This document shows, in pieces, positions 22,193-34,387 of a stretch of DNA of 64,000 nucleotides (positions are counted from its first letter, which is position 1; each line of letters begins with the position of its first letter). The stretch covers positions 53,108,686 through 53,172,685 of the forward strand of contig OZ020306.1 of the NCBI GenBank assembly GCA_963971305.1, in the 5' to 3' direction. Origin of the DNA: Arcuatula senhousia (taxonomy: Eukaryota; Mollusca; Bivalvia; Mytilida; Mytilidae). A program made the position numbers and the translations under genes. Below the pieces are notes generated by a model. The model was not told where the DNA came from. It ran no database searches and was given only the letters and a program-made list of their open reading frames with translations.

Positions 22193-23199
22193 GCGGTGTT
22201 CTCGAAGCTATCTTAGGACTAAGACGTGTCTATAGACCATCTAAAGACTCGTCATAGTCTCAAGTCGTGTTCTCGAAGCAGTCTTATTTTATTTTAGGAT
22301 AAAAACTAAGACATCAAATTTGATGTCTTTAGACCATCCAATCTTAATTTTTACTATTTTATACACTATAACTCACTATATTTTGTCCAGGTGTTCACCT
22401 AATGACATTTAATCATCGATTAACTTGTATTCAAGGCATCATGCGTGATTTTAAACTTTGAACTTATTTTCACATACTTCGATGACCCTGTATCACCCTA
22501 CCCAATGTACACTTGACATTTGATCGTGAGTTGGTCGCAAATGGCATAAATTAGGACGCCTCAAACTTTGCAAGGTAAGAAAAACATCATTAAGAAATGA
22601 TTATTTATTATTTAGTTGCACAGTTCGGGGGCCTGTTGATAAAGCTATATTGCAGTACCATTCTTTTTAAATTTGGTCCAGTCGTTTTATCAATGGACGT
22701 GTTTTAACAAGATAAAAGGGGGATGTCTTGAGGGTAAATATTGCATTTTCTATGTTGTTTTCAAATAAGGTCGTGTTTTCTTCATTTATCCACCTTTTTT
22801 TCAAATGTTGCTTTAATAATTGTTCTTATTAAGGATTTAACTTGCTTAAAAATATATTTTTCGATGAATAAATAAGGAACACACAATTTGCATATGTGTA
22901 GATGAAGAACAAGCATTTTCGTTAAGAGGTTGTCCGTTTCCCTTGTTACAATTAGTATAAGGCTATTGCGACTTTCGTTTGCGTTCCCGTAAAGAATGGA
23001 AGAATTGCGTCTTCGAGGTTTGTCTATACAATGAACTGCGTGGTTAAAAAAATGAATTGTCTTGAAGGTTTGAGTATTTTCGTCTATTGTTCCCTAGCTC
23101 TTTTTCATTTAATTTGAATGTTAATTGAATTGGTTATTATTGTATGCTAAGTTTTGTGCTTTGTTAAGGATTATTAGTTCTTCTGTTAATGCCTCTTTT

Positions 23200-23251
23200 C
23201 AGTGTGAGATGACCAGGTTGAGATGCAAGCACTTGCAGCATTCTCACACTG
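23200..23251. repeat. Small imperfect hairpin in T3
   Basis: CAGTGTGAGA at 23200 pairs with TCTCACACTG at 23242-23251 around a GCAAGCACTTGC core. Confidence 0.5.
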
Positions 23252-23699
23252 GTCAATCAACCAATCATAACCACCGTTACTGATATCCATTGATGATGTC
23301 GACTAATTAAGTGCAATGTTATTTAAATCTTTCTGTTATCAGAATGGAGCCACCTAAGGTTTCAGTATATAACAATTGGATTTTTATTGAAAAAATAGGT
23401 TCTTACGTGGGTTCTTGGAAAATCGGCAATGATCTTTCTCACTCGTGATATAATTTCTTAGGTCTTTATGCTCGTTCTGCTGCGTTCCACTTGCAGAAAA
23501 CCTGAAATTTCAATCACTTGTGAAAGATCAGCCGGTCTTTTCTAAGAATTTATTCCATACTGCATTATCTTCTATTATGGAGGGGGGTCAAATAGAAACC
23601 AGGAAGACCCGAGGCAGTTATTGATAAACCGTATCGATTGAGGAAAAGCATTTTTATATCCGGGAGATGACCATTACAAGAGAATCTCAGGAGCCAGCA

Positions 23700-25060
23700 T
23701 GAACCTCTTGCAGGGTCATCCAAATGTACAACTAAACCTCTTTCAGTTTTGTTGACTTCAATACTTACGGCAGTAAAATCCGGCCTCCAGAAATATTACG
23801 ATTGTTGTTATTCTAGAAATGGTGTCAATCAAATGTGGATCCTGAAGAATTCGAAAGAACTGATGGAGATTCTTAACTCTAAATCAGTTTCATCTTGTAA
23901 CAGCATCAAAACATTCGATTTCTCCACACTTTACACTTCTATTCCACATGAACAACTAAAATCGCGATTGGCACAGCTGATTAAACGCAGCTTTTTCAAA
24001 AAGAATGGAAAACGCAGGTACAAATTTCTTGTAGTCGATTATACCAAGACTTACTTTGTCATCAATGAGTCCAAGAAAAAGAACAAATTTACAGAAGACC
24101 AAATAATCGACATGCTCAACTTTCTTATTGACAACATATTTGTTCAGTTTGGTGGACGTGTTTTTCAGCAAACAATAGGGATTCCAATGGGCACTAATTG
24201 TGCACCTTTGCTTGCTGATTTGTTTCTTCATTCATATGAAGCAGACTTCTTGCAATCTCTTCTAGACAAAAAAGACCGTAGACTAGCTCTCTCTTTCAAC
24301 CTCACGTTCCGTTATATTGATGATGTCCTTTCACTAAACAATTCTCGATTTGGTGACTTTCTCCATCTCATATATCCACAGGAGCTTGAGATAAAGGACA
24401 CAACTGATTCTAGGAAGTCTGCTTCATATTTAGATCTACATCTCGAAATTGACTCTCAAGGAAGACTTTCAACAAGGCTCTATGACAAACGTGATGACTT
24501 CAACTTTCCAATCGTCAACTTCCTCTTCTTGTGTAGCAATATTCCGTCAGCTCCAGCTTATGGAGTTTACGTATCTCAATTGATTCGTTACTCCAGAGCG
24601 TGCGGGACTTACATCGATTTCCTTAGCAGAACGACACGTCTGACGCAAAAATTGCTCACACAGGGTTATGTTGCTCCTCGGTTGCTGTCTTCACTCAAGA
24701 AATTTTACGGAAGACATCATGCACTTATTGACAAATATGGGATTTCGAGATGTTGGTTTGTCATAGGGTGTTGTTTTGTCTTCCTTTACTGGATTTGACA
24801 CGCTGAATGGACTATTGGCAACGCGACGGGTGTGCTATAGCAAGCAGGAACTGCTTACTCTTCCGGAGCACCTGAGTTCACTCTTGTTTCGACTGGAGTT
24901 CGCGTTGTTGATTGATATTCAGTTGTTTTGTGTTTCCATGTTTTACGTGTTGTCTGTTTTTGTCCCGTTCTTGTTTGTGTTTACTGGTTTAGTCTCTGCC
25001 CTTTCGGACTTTTGACATTCGGATACCCCATTGGTACCTCTGCTTCTTACTTGCCGCTTA
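23700..25060 (+). mobile_element. Penelope-like retroelement, partial copy with 3' tail
   Basis: Contains the reverse-transcriptase frame and about 260 bp of 3' tail (GGAGCACCTGAGTTCACTC, then CCCTTTCGGACTTTTGACA and TTGGTACCTCTGCTTCTT). Tail-only copies are found at 11165, 32125 and 41052, and a truncated copy at 17722. The 5' end is not defined; the frame is open upstream to about 23700. Confidence 0.65.
23749..24798 (+). CDS. Reverse transcriptase, Penelope-like type
   Basis: 349 residues from the first methionine, but the frame is open upstream (SSKCTTKPLSVL before it), so the true start is probably earlier and the N-terminus is lost or out of frame. Palm motifs are in order: FDFSTLYTSIP (56-66, motif A), GIPMGTNCAPLLADLF (144-159, motif B), RYIDD (188-192, catalytic motif C), then SASYLDLHL (motif D/E region) and GVYVSQLIRYSRAC. 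It ends in KKFYGRHHALIDKY, then a short tail and stop. Motif A of the form F-D-x-x-x-L-Y/F-T-x-I/V-P is characteristic of Penelope-like RTs. No GIY-YIG endonuclease follows, so it is either the endonuclease-lacking kind or truncated. The catalytic residues are intact, but a whole functional element is not shown. Confidence 0.7.
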   Translation: MLTSILTAVKSGLQKYYDCCYSRNGVNQMWILKNSKELMEILNSKSVSSCNSIKTFDFSTLYTSIPHEQLKSRLAQLIKRSFFKKNGKRRYKFLVVDYTKTYFVINESKKKNKFTEDQIIDMLNFLIDNIFVQFGGRVFQQTIGIPMGTNCAPLLADLFLHSYEADFLQSLLDKKDRRLALSFNLTFRYIDDVLSLNNSRFGDFLHLIYPQELEIKDTTDSRKSASYLDLHLEIDSQGRLSTRLYDKRDDFNFPIVNFLFLCSNIPSAPAYGVYVSQLIRYSRACGTYIDFLSRTTRLTQKLLTQGYVAPRLLSSLKKFYGRHHALIDKYGISRCWFVIGCCFVFLYWI

Positions 25061-27040
25061 AGCCATAACGGTCTCTTTTATAAAGGGTCATCTGAAAACC
25101 TCGACCCAATAAGGACTTTATTGGAGTTAATGCGCTGAAATTTTAAGCCTCCAACAGCTTTTTATTATTCTGTAATAATTCAAAAGTGCAAGAACATGAA
25201 AAACGCTATTTTTACCATAAATGGACCTTTACTCCTATAAGGTATCATTTGCCGACTAAGACCCGACGTCAACGTCTAATTCTACACCCTGTCAGACGAA
25301 GTGGCGAAGTATTATGTTATACCCTCACTTTCTTTCGGTGTCTGTCCGTCCGTCCGTCCGTCTGGCCGTCCCCCGAAGGTTTCCGAGTGATAACTTAAAA
25401 ACGCGTCAAAAGATATAAATGATATTTTGCACAGCTGTTGAGAACAGTAAAATACAGGTCAAGTTTAATTTTCAGGATGATTTGAAAAATATTATTGAAG
25501 ATTTGCCACTTTATGAATTTTCCAAATTTGAAAATGATGAAATTTTCTGGTCTGTGAAAGATAACTCATCTCTTTTCTGTCTCTATTTATATGTATAGTA
25601 TATACAGTATATACAAATATATTCAACTTTTGATGAATATCGTGGCGGGGTATTCTTTAATGTCCCATTACATGCCCATTATTCCTTCTGTCATAGTCTC
25701 TGAGTGATAATCCAGTTTAAGTGATTTTACCCTCCCTATGTTCTATTTTAGTACATGTAATTTATCGATTCCCTTTAAAAAAGGGACCGTTTGTTGCCAA
25801 CGTCATACATCATTCATTCCCTAATTGGTTCAGAAGTTTCAGATGAGAAGATTTTTGATTTATTTACATACGACGGCGGATGAAAAGTGATGGCATAACT
25901 TATACGTCCAGGTGAGCTAAAACAAGGGCGATAATTAAAATTAACATGAAATGCAATCAAGTAGGATTTAGACACTGGAAAGTGAGGAATAGTTAAAAGT
26001 CGGACAACCTATCCTAATTCAGAGGGTCCTATGATTACATCTGCATTAGTGTTTAACGTACAAGGAACATGTCATTTTTTTTACTACAGTTCTATGTGTA
26101 GTTAAAGCTTACCATATATAGGCTGGAAAAAGGCTTAATATCTATAATTCGAAGTTTAACCATAGCGAGTATACCCTGCTTCTTGTAACCTTGAAACATA
26201 CTTGTAATATATCATTCTTCTTCTTTGAATAAACGCACTACTATGTCGTTCTATATGTTTGTTGACCTTTACCAACCTCTCTATCTATATAACGTGTTAC
26301 AGACAACACCTGATCAATTTAGAGTGTACTGTTAGAACACTTACTTTTTACTATGTTACCCCGTAAATATCATGTATTGTCATTCTGATTACATTATTAT
26401 GATATCTATGTATAAAGCAGGGCAATATTTAGCAAGTATCGAAGTGTTTTGATAATTTAAGACCTCGACAACATCCAGTTTACATGTGCATGTAATGGTT
26501 AAACAAGTATAACTTGTTTATATCCAATTTAAACTTCAAGCATGTGTGGCAATTATTTTGTGCATAGTTTGTGTTACCGAATGAGCTATCTAAGTTTTAT
26601 ATTTATTATTCCGATACTAAGAAAAAATAAACTTTTATTGAAGAAAAAGTTAAACTCTTAATTAAAAAGTGGTGTTCTCGACAACACGTTGTTCATTTTT
26701 AACCTAAACATTGGACAGGGTGTGTATGTTGTTTTAATTATTTTAAGACAACGTGGTGGTTATGAATTTAAAATAAAAACGGTAGCTAATAAAGTGTTGA
26801 CTTTTAGCTTTAGCATTCAAATCGTAGCCCTTTGGTGTACATACAGAGGAATATATTCTTTAAAAAGGTTAATTATTAAATTTTGTTTGAATAAAAAATT
26901 GTATTAAATCTATATTGGGACGTCCTAACAAAAGACGCGTCTAAGATAGTTTCAAGAAACAGATTAGGATGGTCTAAAGATGGTCCAAACTATGTCTCTT
27001 TGACTTTAGACGCGTCTTTAGACAAATTTAAGGATACTTT
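25061..27040. other. T3 interior right of the retroelement, no gene seen
   Basis: A GTCCGTCC microsatellite at about 25345-25365 is preceded by CTTTCTTTCGGTGTC and resembles the starts of the R5-type repeats. The remainder is AT-rich without recognisable domains. Confidence 0.4.
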
Positions 27041-27052
27041 CGAGAACACCGC

Positions 27053-27559
27053 TCCAGATTTTCATTGTGGCTAATAGCACTCGACGTTTGGGCTAATTAA
27101 GGTTTTTACCTGAACAGGTAAATAAAGGTAGATTTCTACCAAAGTCTATAAACATAAAGATTATATACATATAGGTGATAAAACTTTTCAATTTTGACAA
27201 CAACAACAAAAAACAAAAATGAGGAAATGCAAAATACTTATGTATATCAATTTTAATCCCTTCTAACTCCTTCTATTAACCTTGTATATAATAAATGGTC
27301 TTCATGTTAACATTTTGCGATGGATGGTATAAAAGTTAAAAGTTAAAACTGAGAGTTAAAAGTTACTGAGACGAACTAAGAAAATAAATGATTACAAAAA
27401 TGTAGCTCTATATTGACTTTTTTCGAATAAAAGAGACTTTTATTCACGAAGGGAATTTTCGAAAACCTATCCTACTGCAGGGGCAGATTTTATGTCTCTG
27501 TTAGTTAAGAGAGTTATATAGAATTTTATAATATTTTCCTGTATTTTATTTGTATTTAC
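27053..27559. other. Unassigned sequence right of T3
   Basis: TGTGGCTAATAGCACTCGAC at about 27065 is echoed in inverse, imperfect form near 29190-29225. No gene seen. Confidence 0.35.
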
Positions 27560-27912
27560 CAGTATATTGTCCAGTTGTATGCTCTTATATATTTTCGAGT
27601 ACTGGAATATGTGTTGGAGAGACACAGTTTACATATTTCCAAAATTTGACAACGTTTGGCTATTTCTTTAAAAATTGATAAATTTATTTGTTTGGTCATT
27701 GTTGTAATATTTTTTGGCTTCTGTTTTTGTTTTATCAAATCTTATACATGTATACTACCGGTTTTCCAAAGTTTTTACTCCTAGCGTGTCTGATGAAGGT
27801 TAATCCAGAAAAGCGCTTCACACGCAGCGAAATTTTGCATTGTACATTCATTCAATATGTGGATCGTGTATTTCTGGCACATATTCCATATTCTTTCGTA
27901 TTTAATAAGCTT
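27560..27912 (+). repeat. Dispersed repeat R7, copy 1
   Basis: About 350 bp matching 44995-45330 in inverted orientation. Landmarks are TTTCGAGTACTGGAATATGTG, TTTGGTCATTGTTGTAATATT, ACCGGTTTTCCAA, TAGCGTGTCTGATGAAGGT and AGCGCTTCACACGCAG. It is non-coding as far as can be seen. Confidence 0.8.
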
Positions 27913-29149
27913 TAGCTCAGGTAGTAAAACACACTTCTATGTAAAACGTAAGAAACGTTCATAGCTTTGCAGCACATATGCTTCTACCAATAATTATTCT
28001 AAAACAATATTTAGCCTTATATACACTTATCATACATCGTTGAAATCCTTACATTCCGTAGATTATCTTCCAGTAAGTTGTTACTTGCAAAAATAAGATC
28101 TTTTCATTGCAAACCGAAAACTCCGAAAACAAATTATACATGAAAAAACACTAAAATTTATACATTTTTACCATAATTCAAGCCTAGATTAGACTCAAAC
28201 CTGCACTAAATCCTCTATAGTGCTATATATGCTCTGAAAGTACATAAACTTGGTTGTTTATTAAAAGTAAAAAACCTATACATCGACCGGCTCATTTTTA
28301 GGCAAGCGCCAGCGAAGCCTTATGGAGTCTATAGAGTAGTGATGATTTTCGCGGTTTTTTTCAGTCTAGACGGAGTGATCTTCCTGCATCCAGTCTGGAA
28401 TAAAATGCTTTATTTTCTATATAAATTTTCAATATTTGTTAACATGATATACACTTTTATAAATCTCCATTTGAATCGGCATTTTATGTGACCGGCACGA
28501 GTTTTATTTATTCCTTTGCATCTTCCATGAGGAACTATATAGTTAATGGCGATAGAATATACATTATGTATTCATCTATTACTTGATTTGTTCGTATAAA
28601 TATTTCTGTTATTTGATTGGGTAATGCAAGGAAAATATCTTCTCCATTCATAAATTCAGTATACAATACACATCATTGGGACGAGTTCATTTTAATCGAA
28701 GGGGTGTTTCAATCGATACCGTTTTAACACGTTACCATTGTGTTCATTAACTTTAAATTTGAGGGCATCTGCATGACGATCCTTTCTTCGCTCATTAAAA
28801 TCATTTTGAACAATATACTTTAATAGAGAATTAATCTATTATAGTTCTTATATATTTCGCTTGCCTTTAAACGCTTTAGCGCTTTGATTTCAAGAAACGA
28901 CGTCGCATTTTTTACCTTAAAAACAAGCATTAATAAAAACGTTCAAAATGACACCATGCCGGAAAAGGGACGCTAAACTATCGTTTTTTCGAATATTTTT
29001 ATATTTTGTTAAAAATATTATCTCTGAAAGATTCCCTATCAGTTGAACACACTTTCATTACTAAATTATAAGGCATTCTTAATTTATAGCTACTTAAATT
29101 CGACCTTTGTATTTTACTTTCAAAATTCTAGGATGTCACTCTCCGAAAC
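27913..29149. other. AT-rich sequence, no gene seen
   Basis: No recognisable protein domain, RNA gene or ordered repeat. Confidence 0.35.
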
Positions 29150-29575
29150 TAACTTGTAAACAAAACCGAACTGTGTCTTACTACCTCAAATGTCGACTGC
29201 TATTAGCCCAATCGTAATCTTTTTTTTGCCCATTCGTATTGCCAATTAGCCCAAATGATGATTCCCTGTTTTCTCTTCCTATTTTGTCAATTAAAGCATA
29301 AAAATAAACATTTTTAACACAAAATAGTTTTGGTCGACGGGTATGGCCATTTTCATATTCATCGATAAATACATGAAAATCAAGGAAAAATGTCAAATGT
29401 CGATTTTTTCCCCCAATATAGAGCTCACTGCTTTCACTGTTTATAAATAATGGAACCACAAGATATTTCAATTTATGAAATTTGAAGTCGAACGAACACC
29501 TTGGCAGCAATTACAAGCAGGGATATCAAATTTGAATTTTAGGGTGGATTTGGGGCCTTTGCGGCTTTACTCCTA
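29150..29575 (+). repeat. Right-end fragment of TIR family R6
   Basis: It matches 57650-57963: TTTTGGTCGACGGGTATGGCC, ACATGAAAATCAAGGAAAA, AGCTCACTGCTTTC, then GCAGGGATATCAAATTTGAA, GGGGCCTTTGCGGC and the end TTTACTCCT. With 21946-22192 it frames a 7.6-kb block that contains T3. Confidence 0.65.
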
Positions 29576-30124
29576 TACAGTAATGTTTCCTACCACAAAA
29601 GGATAATTTGGATTGGCTCCTCCTTAATTCATTTAGAAATTAGGGGCCAAAAATTCATTTTTTTTTATTTTGTTCGCACAATAACTTAAGTTCTGATTGG
29701 CCAATTGCTACGAAATTCGACAATGATATGCCTTACCATTAAATTTATATTGGATTTATTTGAGGTCTCAGTCTTGTATTTTTTTCCCCATAGACTTGTA
29801 TGGTAAACCTGAGATTTTGGGAATTTTAAAAAAAAAATAGTTAAAATGATTGAATACAACTTTCGCTATATTTTTTTCAAGAAAGGAAGTGTCAGAAAAC
29901 ATTTTATATGGTGGGCCGAAAAAAAGTCGCACGAAATTCAGATGCAACCTGATGAGGTAGTAGGGGGTGATTAGACGGAGTGTTCACAATATTCACAAAT
30001 TTCAATATGAAAAGCAACATAATGAAGTTGACTTGAAATATTATCATTTTAAATTTTAGCAAAAGGGGATTTGATTTATGGCGGTCGTACGCTTTATATT
30101 TACATTTCAACTTAAATTAATTAC
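29576..30124. other. Unassigned AT-rich sequence
   Basis: No supported feature. Confidence 0.3.
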
Positions 30125-30403
30125 AGTTTCTAAATGAATATGATATGTCGACTACGTATATATTTATATAAAGTATATTTATCATTTCGGCAAAGTTGAT
30201 GTCAATTACGTTACTGCGATTTATTTTGACAAAATGATGCATTTAACATGACAAGTCAATTTAAAATTTGTAATTTTGTTATCGATATTTGGATATGTTA
30301 ATTTATTTATGTCAATAAAATAGGGTTAAATGTAACTTGTCAATATGTATTATACCAATATGTTAATAGTCTTAATTTATGACCCTTATACACTTCCATA
30401 GTT
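30125..30403 (+). repeat. Arm of the F1 foldback family
   Basis: It matches 12300-12490 inverted (GAATATGATATGTCGACTACG, GTTGATGTCAATTACGTTACTG) and continues into sequence matching 11988-12143 directly (TTAAAATTTGTAATTTTGTTAT, GACCCTTATACACTTCC). It shows the intact arm of the family and leads into 21-bp satellite units. Confidence 0.75.
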
Positions 30404-31045
30404 TTGGTATTATATGATGTCGTTTTGTCATTTTATGATGTCGTCTTGTCATTATATGATACCGTCTTGTATGGAAACGTATTTGGGTCTTGTATTTAAA
30501 ATTCAGTTTTAAAAACATCTTGATAAGTCAATATAACAATGGTTGACTTGTTGTATTATTTTTAGTTAAGAAAGGCTTAATGTAAAGGTATTATTTTCTT
30601 TCCAATTACTTTTATGTCATTTAGTCATGTTGATAATTTAATTCATCTTAATTATTTTGAAATAAAATATGTCATGTTAATTGTCACTCTCAGTCATTGA
30701 ATTGAAAAATATACAAATTTATGTCGACATGACAAATACATTAATGAAAAATCAGATTATTTATATCAATTTGCTGAGTTAAATAAGTCGATTTTTAAAA
30801 CTGAATTTTAAATACAAGACCCAAATACGTTTCCATAGTCTTGTCATTATATGAAGTCGTTCTGTCATTATATGATATCGTCTTGCCATTATACCGGTAT
30901 GATGTGAACTTGTTATTATATGATGTGGACTTGTCATTATATGATGTCGTTTTCTCATTATATGATATGGTGTTTTATCATTTTATGATATCGTTTTGTC
31001 ATTATATGATCGATGTCGTAATATCGTTATATGATCTGGTTTGAC
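30404..31045 (+). repeat. 21-bp satellite array, split by a MITE
   Basis: Degenerate units of the type ATGTCGTCTTGTCATTATATG occur at 30404-30469 and 30838-31045. The MITE at 30470-30837 interrupts them. Because the period is 21 bp, open frames arise that read SLYDVV-like repeats; these are not genes. Confidence 0.85.
30470..30837. mobile_element. 368-bp MITE with 46-bp perfect TIRs
   Basis: The ends start TATGGAAACGTATTTGGG and are perfect inverted repeats for 46 bp. GTCTTG flanks both sides (30464-30469 and 30838-30843). That may be a 6-bp target duplication, or simply the satellite word it landed in. No coding capacity. The untouched TIRs suggest recent activity. Confidence 0.85.
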
Positions 31046-31347
31046 AAGTACCTATCCAAAGGAACGCCATAGCTGCCGTATGATACACAAACACATATCA
31101 TTAAGGCAACAAGCATTCTATTAAGCCATTATTCTACACCATTAAGACATTTTGTTAAACTATATTATCACTAAGCAACTCTTTTAAACTATAAAGACTT
31201 TGGAATGCACCATTTAACGATCATGCTAGAACATTAAGATACTTTCTTATATTATGATGACCATTTAATATATCATGAAGACACTTTTCTACAATATGAA
31301 GTCATATTTCTATATCACGAAGACACTTTACTAGATTATGATTTAAT
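31033..31347 (+). repeat. Arm of a large inverted repeat, left
   Basis: About 310 bp pairing with 36183-36493 in inverse orientation at roughly 85-90% identity by eye. Landmarks are GGAACGCCATAGCTGCC, TATGATACACAAACRCATATC, TTAAGGCAACAA, ACTCTTTTAAACTATAAAGAC and ATATATCATGAAGACACTTT. The block between the arms is 4.8 kb. Confidence 0.85.
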
Positions 31348-32124
31348 AAAATTGATGCCCAACAGCCACGTGCGCCTACCTCTCGGACCCTACACCCATA
31401 GGTGTTTCTGCAGCTCAAAGTAGGACTTCGATTCAATTTCGTCGTGGCTTTCGTACAAGGTCTAAGTCTGCGTCGTCAGGGCTCAACTTAAACCTTGGGT
31501 AAACGTGATTTTGTTAAAAATTCTTTGATGTTTTTGTGTCTGCTGAATGCTTTAATGGGGTTTTCAGTAAATATTTGTTTGCATTCTCTATCCTCATATA
31601 TTTTGTTCCAATCTTTTTCAATACTTTCCCAATTTTCTTTAAGTTAAAGCTGTATTTAGTAATGAAAACCAAAGGGATTCCTTTGTTTTCTGTTTGTTAT
31701 CCTAGAAAATAAAAGTAATCTACCAGAGGAGAAGTTTATTAGTTTCCTACTAAATCCCCAAAAGCTATATTATACTAAGAATATATGTCTATTTCTAAAA
31801 GAAATGTTTATCAAACGAGACTTCAACTATAAAAATTCGTAAATTCCTCGTAAGCTGAATACACATTATTATAAATATCTTTGTGGTGTTTTATTGCATT
31901 AATTATATTAATAATGGCTCAATTACTGTTATGCTCATATAATACTGCCCTTTATACTGCAATTGTCACTGTCAGTATATCACTTTAAGAACACGCCCCT
32001 TTTCTATCGTTTCTTGCATTTGGGCAAACTCACTTCGTCAACACGGGTAACCCGGTGGTCACAATGATTTTATGATCAATTCTACACATGCGTTGAGCCT
32101 TTCAAAATTGGATTACAACTTCGA
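31348..32124. other. Unassigned sequence between the inverted arms
   Basis: No gene recognised. AT-rich with no ordered repeat. Confidence 0.3.
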
Positions 32125-32325
32125 CCTTGTAGTTCCAGGAGCACCTGAGTTCACTCTCGTTTCGACTTGAGTTCACGTTGCTGAATGCGGTTTTGTTGTT
32201 ATGTGTGTGTGTGTTTTATGTTGTTATGTGGTTTGTTTTGTTGTGATGAGTTTTTGTCTGCCGGTTTTGTCTTTGTCTTTACGGTTTTATGATACTGATT
32301 ACCCCTTTGGTACACCTTTGCTTCT
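32125..32325 (+). mobile_element. 3' tail of the Penelope-like element
   Basis: It matches the tail of the 23.7-kb copy: GGAGCACCTGAGTTCACTC, TTTCGACTTGAGTTCACG, then a TG-rich stretch and TTTGGTACACCTTTGCTTCTT. No RT sequence is present. Confidence 0.7.
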
Positions 32326-33216
32326 TCCACATTCTCCACTTGATATCATGCAGTTGCATGCGAAGAAATTTTTGTCATGTTTCCGGTAGAAATAAAGTAG
32401 GGAAGCTTTCGTATGAAAAACAAATATTGGCATGATTTACTTTTTGAAAATATCTTTAAAATTTACCACAGACATGTATATGTTAGAAGATATTCTATGA
32501 ATTTACAAAAAAGGTGTTTATCTACCAGAAAATTTTTACATACCGGTAATTTATTAATTTCAATAATGAAAGTTGCAATCTGATAAATTTTAATTTACTC
32601 TCTTAATTATTTATTTAAATTTTGTGTTTTCAATGTTTTTAATAATCTACTTACTGGTAACTTGTTAGTATATATAATATAAAAATCATTTAGAAAAAAT
32701 AAGCTTACAGTTCTAATCCTAAACGCATAATTTATGTTGAGCTTTAAACACGTTTAGTATTCAAACATGCTTAGGGTTGTGAAAATATTAAGGAAAATTT
32801 CTGACATTTTTTTTATGTGAAACATGTTCAAACCTTTGCAATTGTTTAGCTTTACCATATTAACTTTGAAAAGAGTTCAAGTTTTAAACACAACCTATAC
32901 ATGTAAAGGGCTATATTTTTTTTTTCATTTTCAACGCCATTTTAACAGAATGGACACATTCATGCAACATGAATAAATCTGTTCAGAGGCAGGGACGATA
33001 TCGGGTTCTAATGTCAAATTCGTGTACTTCGATTGCCGCTTAACTCGAGAAACCAGATTAACCAGGTTGGACGTATCAAGTAGGCCAATTTGACAGGTGT
33101 TATGACCATAAAAGGAGAGAGGGTCGCTGTGGGGTGATTTATTGGTTTTTCAATTTATTCATTTTGTTAAAAAACACGTCGAACAAAATAAAGAAAAAAT
33201 AATGCAGTATAAACAC
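32326..33216. other. AT-rich sequence, no gene seen
   Basis: No supported feature. Confidence 0.3.
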
Positions 33217-33358
33217 AATAATAGTACACTCACTCGAAATAAAATTATTTTATACGAATTCGGCTCGAAACAAGAAAACGCTCGGGAGACCCTCGCGTTT
33301 TCCTGTTTCTAAGCCTCATCCCTTTAAAAATTATATTTCGAGTCAATGTACTATTATT
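33217..33358. mobile_element. 142-bp palindromic MITE
   Basis: The ends AATAATAGTACACTCACTCG and the complement of CGAGTCAATGTACTATTATT pair. Internal GAAACAAGAAAACG pairs with CGTTTTCCTGTTTC, so nearly the whole element folds back. Confidence 0.7.
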
Positions 33359-33699
33359 CACTCCTAGGAACACGCGAATTGATCCAGGTAATTTTTACTA
33401 AACTCCGCAAAAGATTTCTCTTATAATCAACTGCATAAACTTTATACTTATCAAAGCATATCGAATGAAATAACTTTTTAAAAAAAATCATTAAGGCTGT
33501 TAGTCAAATTATTGAATTGTCGAACTCATGGAACTTAAACATTTCCCCATTGACACCAATTGAAAATTAATTGTTAATGAGGAGATCCACTACGGCTTTC
33601 CATACGACATAAAATTAGGGTTATGAAAAATCCTTAACATGTTACTAAAAATCTTTGGACACTATTCGCCTATATAAAGTGTTAGTAAAAATTACCTTG

Positions 33700-33846
33700 A
33701 TCGATTTTGCGTGTTCCTTGGAGTGTTATTGTATATCTCTCTTTTTTCCCTTTATGCTTTATGGTTTTTTTTTGGTATATTTGGATAACACATCACATGT
33801 ATATTTAAACTGTGCTTTTGTCCAATAAAATTGATTGATTGATTTT
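33700..33846 (+). mobile_element. Truncated LINE 3' tail with (GATT)n end
   Basis: It ends TCCAATAAAATTGATTGATT followed by GATT repeats, like the minus-strand end at 6783. The extent upstream is uncertain. Confidence 0.5.
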
Positions 33847-33880
33847 ATTCAATGTCAAATTAAATAAAACTGAAAAGGCA

Positions 33881-33940
33881 AATCTATCACCAAAGGGAGC
33901 GTCTATCAACACTGTCAGTCGCTCCCTCTTGTGATAGATT
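33881..33940. repeat. Hairpin with 21-bp stem
   Basis: AATCTATCACCAAAGGGAGCG (33881-33901, written in two parts: AATCTATCACC and AAAGGGAGCG) pairs with 33920-33940 with two mismatches, around an 18-nt loop. Confidence 0.75.
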
Positions 33941-34387
33941 GCTGAAAAGGTTTTAATTATCAGTAACACAAAGAAATTTGAAGTTCTTGATTAACGATGA
34001 TTACTCCAAGCTATATCTTAAGAATAAGTTGAAAAAAAAATGATATCCCACGAACAGCCAATTTAACACTGACCCATATAAAGCTGCATACTTATTAACT
34101 TAAGAACCACGAATTCAAGAATCCATCACAATGGAATCCATGAACCACAGTTTCGTACAAAATACTAGTAAGTTTTACCAAATACATTAACCAAAGGTAA
34201 GGGAATCCCTGTCTATTTATAAACTTAATTGAAGTGAAAATCATTAAATATTTTGAACTTTTATGATTTTTTAGATATAATGCAACAACATTTGTTTTTC
34301 TTTTTTAATTATTTTTATGAGCATTTCATTGTGAAGGGAGACAACTATGAATCCCGCCATATTTACAGATGTCAGAATAAAAATGAC

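Larger units (their letters stand above)
22193..27052. mobile_element. TIR DNA element T3, about 4.9 kb
   Basis: The inverted ends GCGGTGTTCTCG (22193-22204) and CGAGAACACCGC (27041-27052) are perfect for 12 bp. They are followed on both sides by words of the type AGACGNGTCT, GTCTAAAGAC and AGACCATC. A second copy of the terminal sequence (GTGTTCTCGAAGCAGTCTT) lies at about 22267. No clear target duplication is visible. The Penelope-like element at 23700-25060 sits inside. No transposase recognised. Confidence 0.6.

Noticed and set aside
23749..24798. Telomerase or group II intron RT for the 349-residue protein
   Set aside because: Motif A and B forms and the five-copy repetitive distribution fit a Penelope-like mobile element; no maturase or telomerase-specific domain is present.
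22193..27052. A target duplication for T3
   Set aside because: Flanks (AAATATAGG and TCCAGATTT) give no convincing match, so I report only the TIRs.
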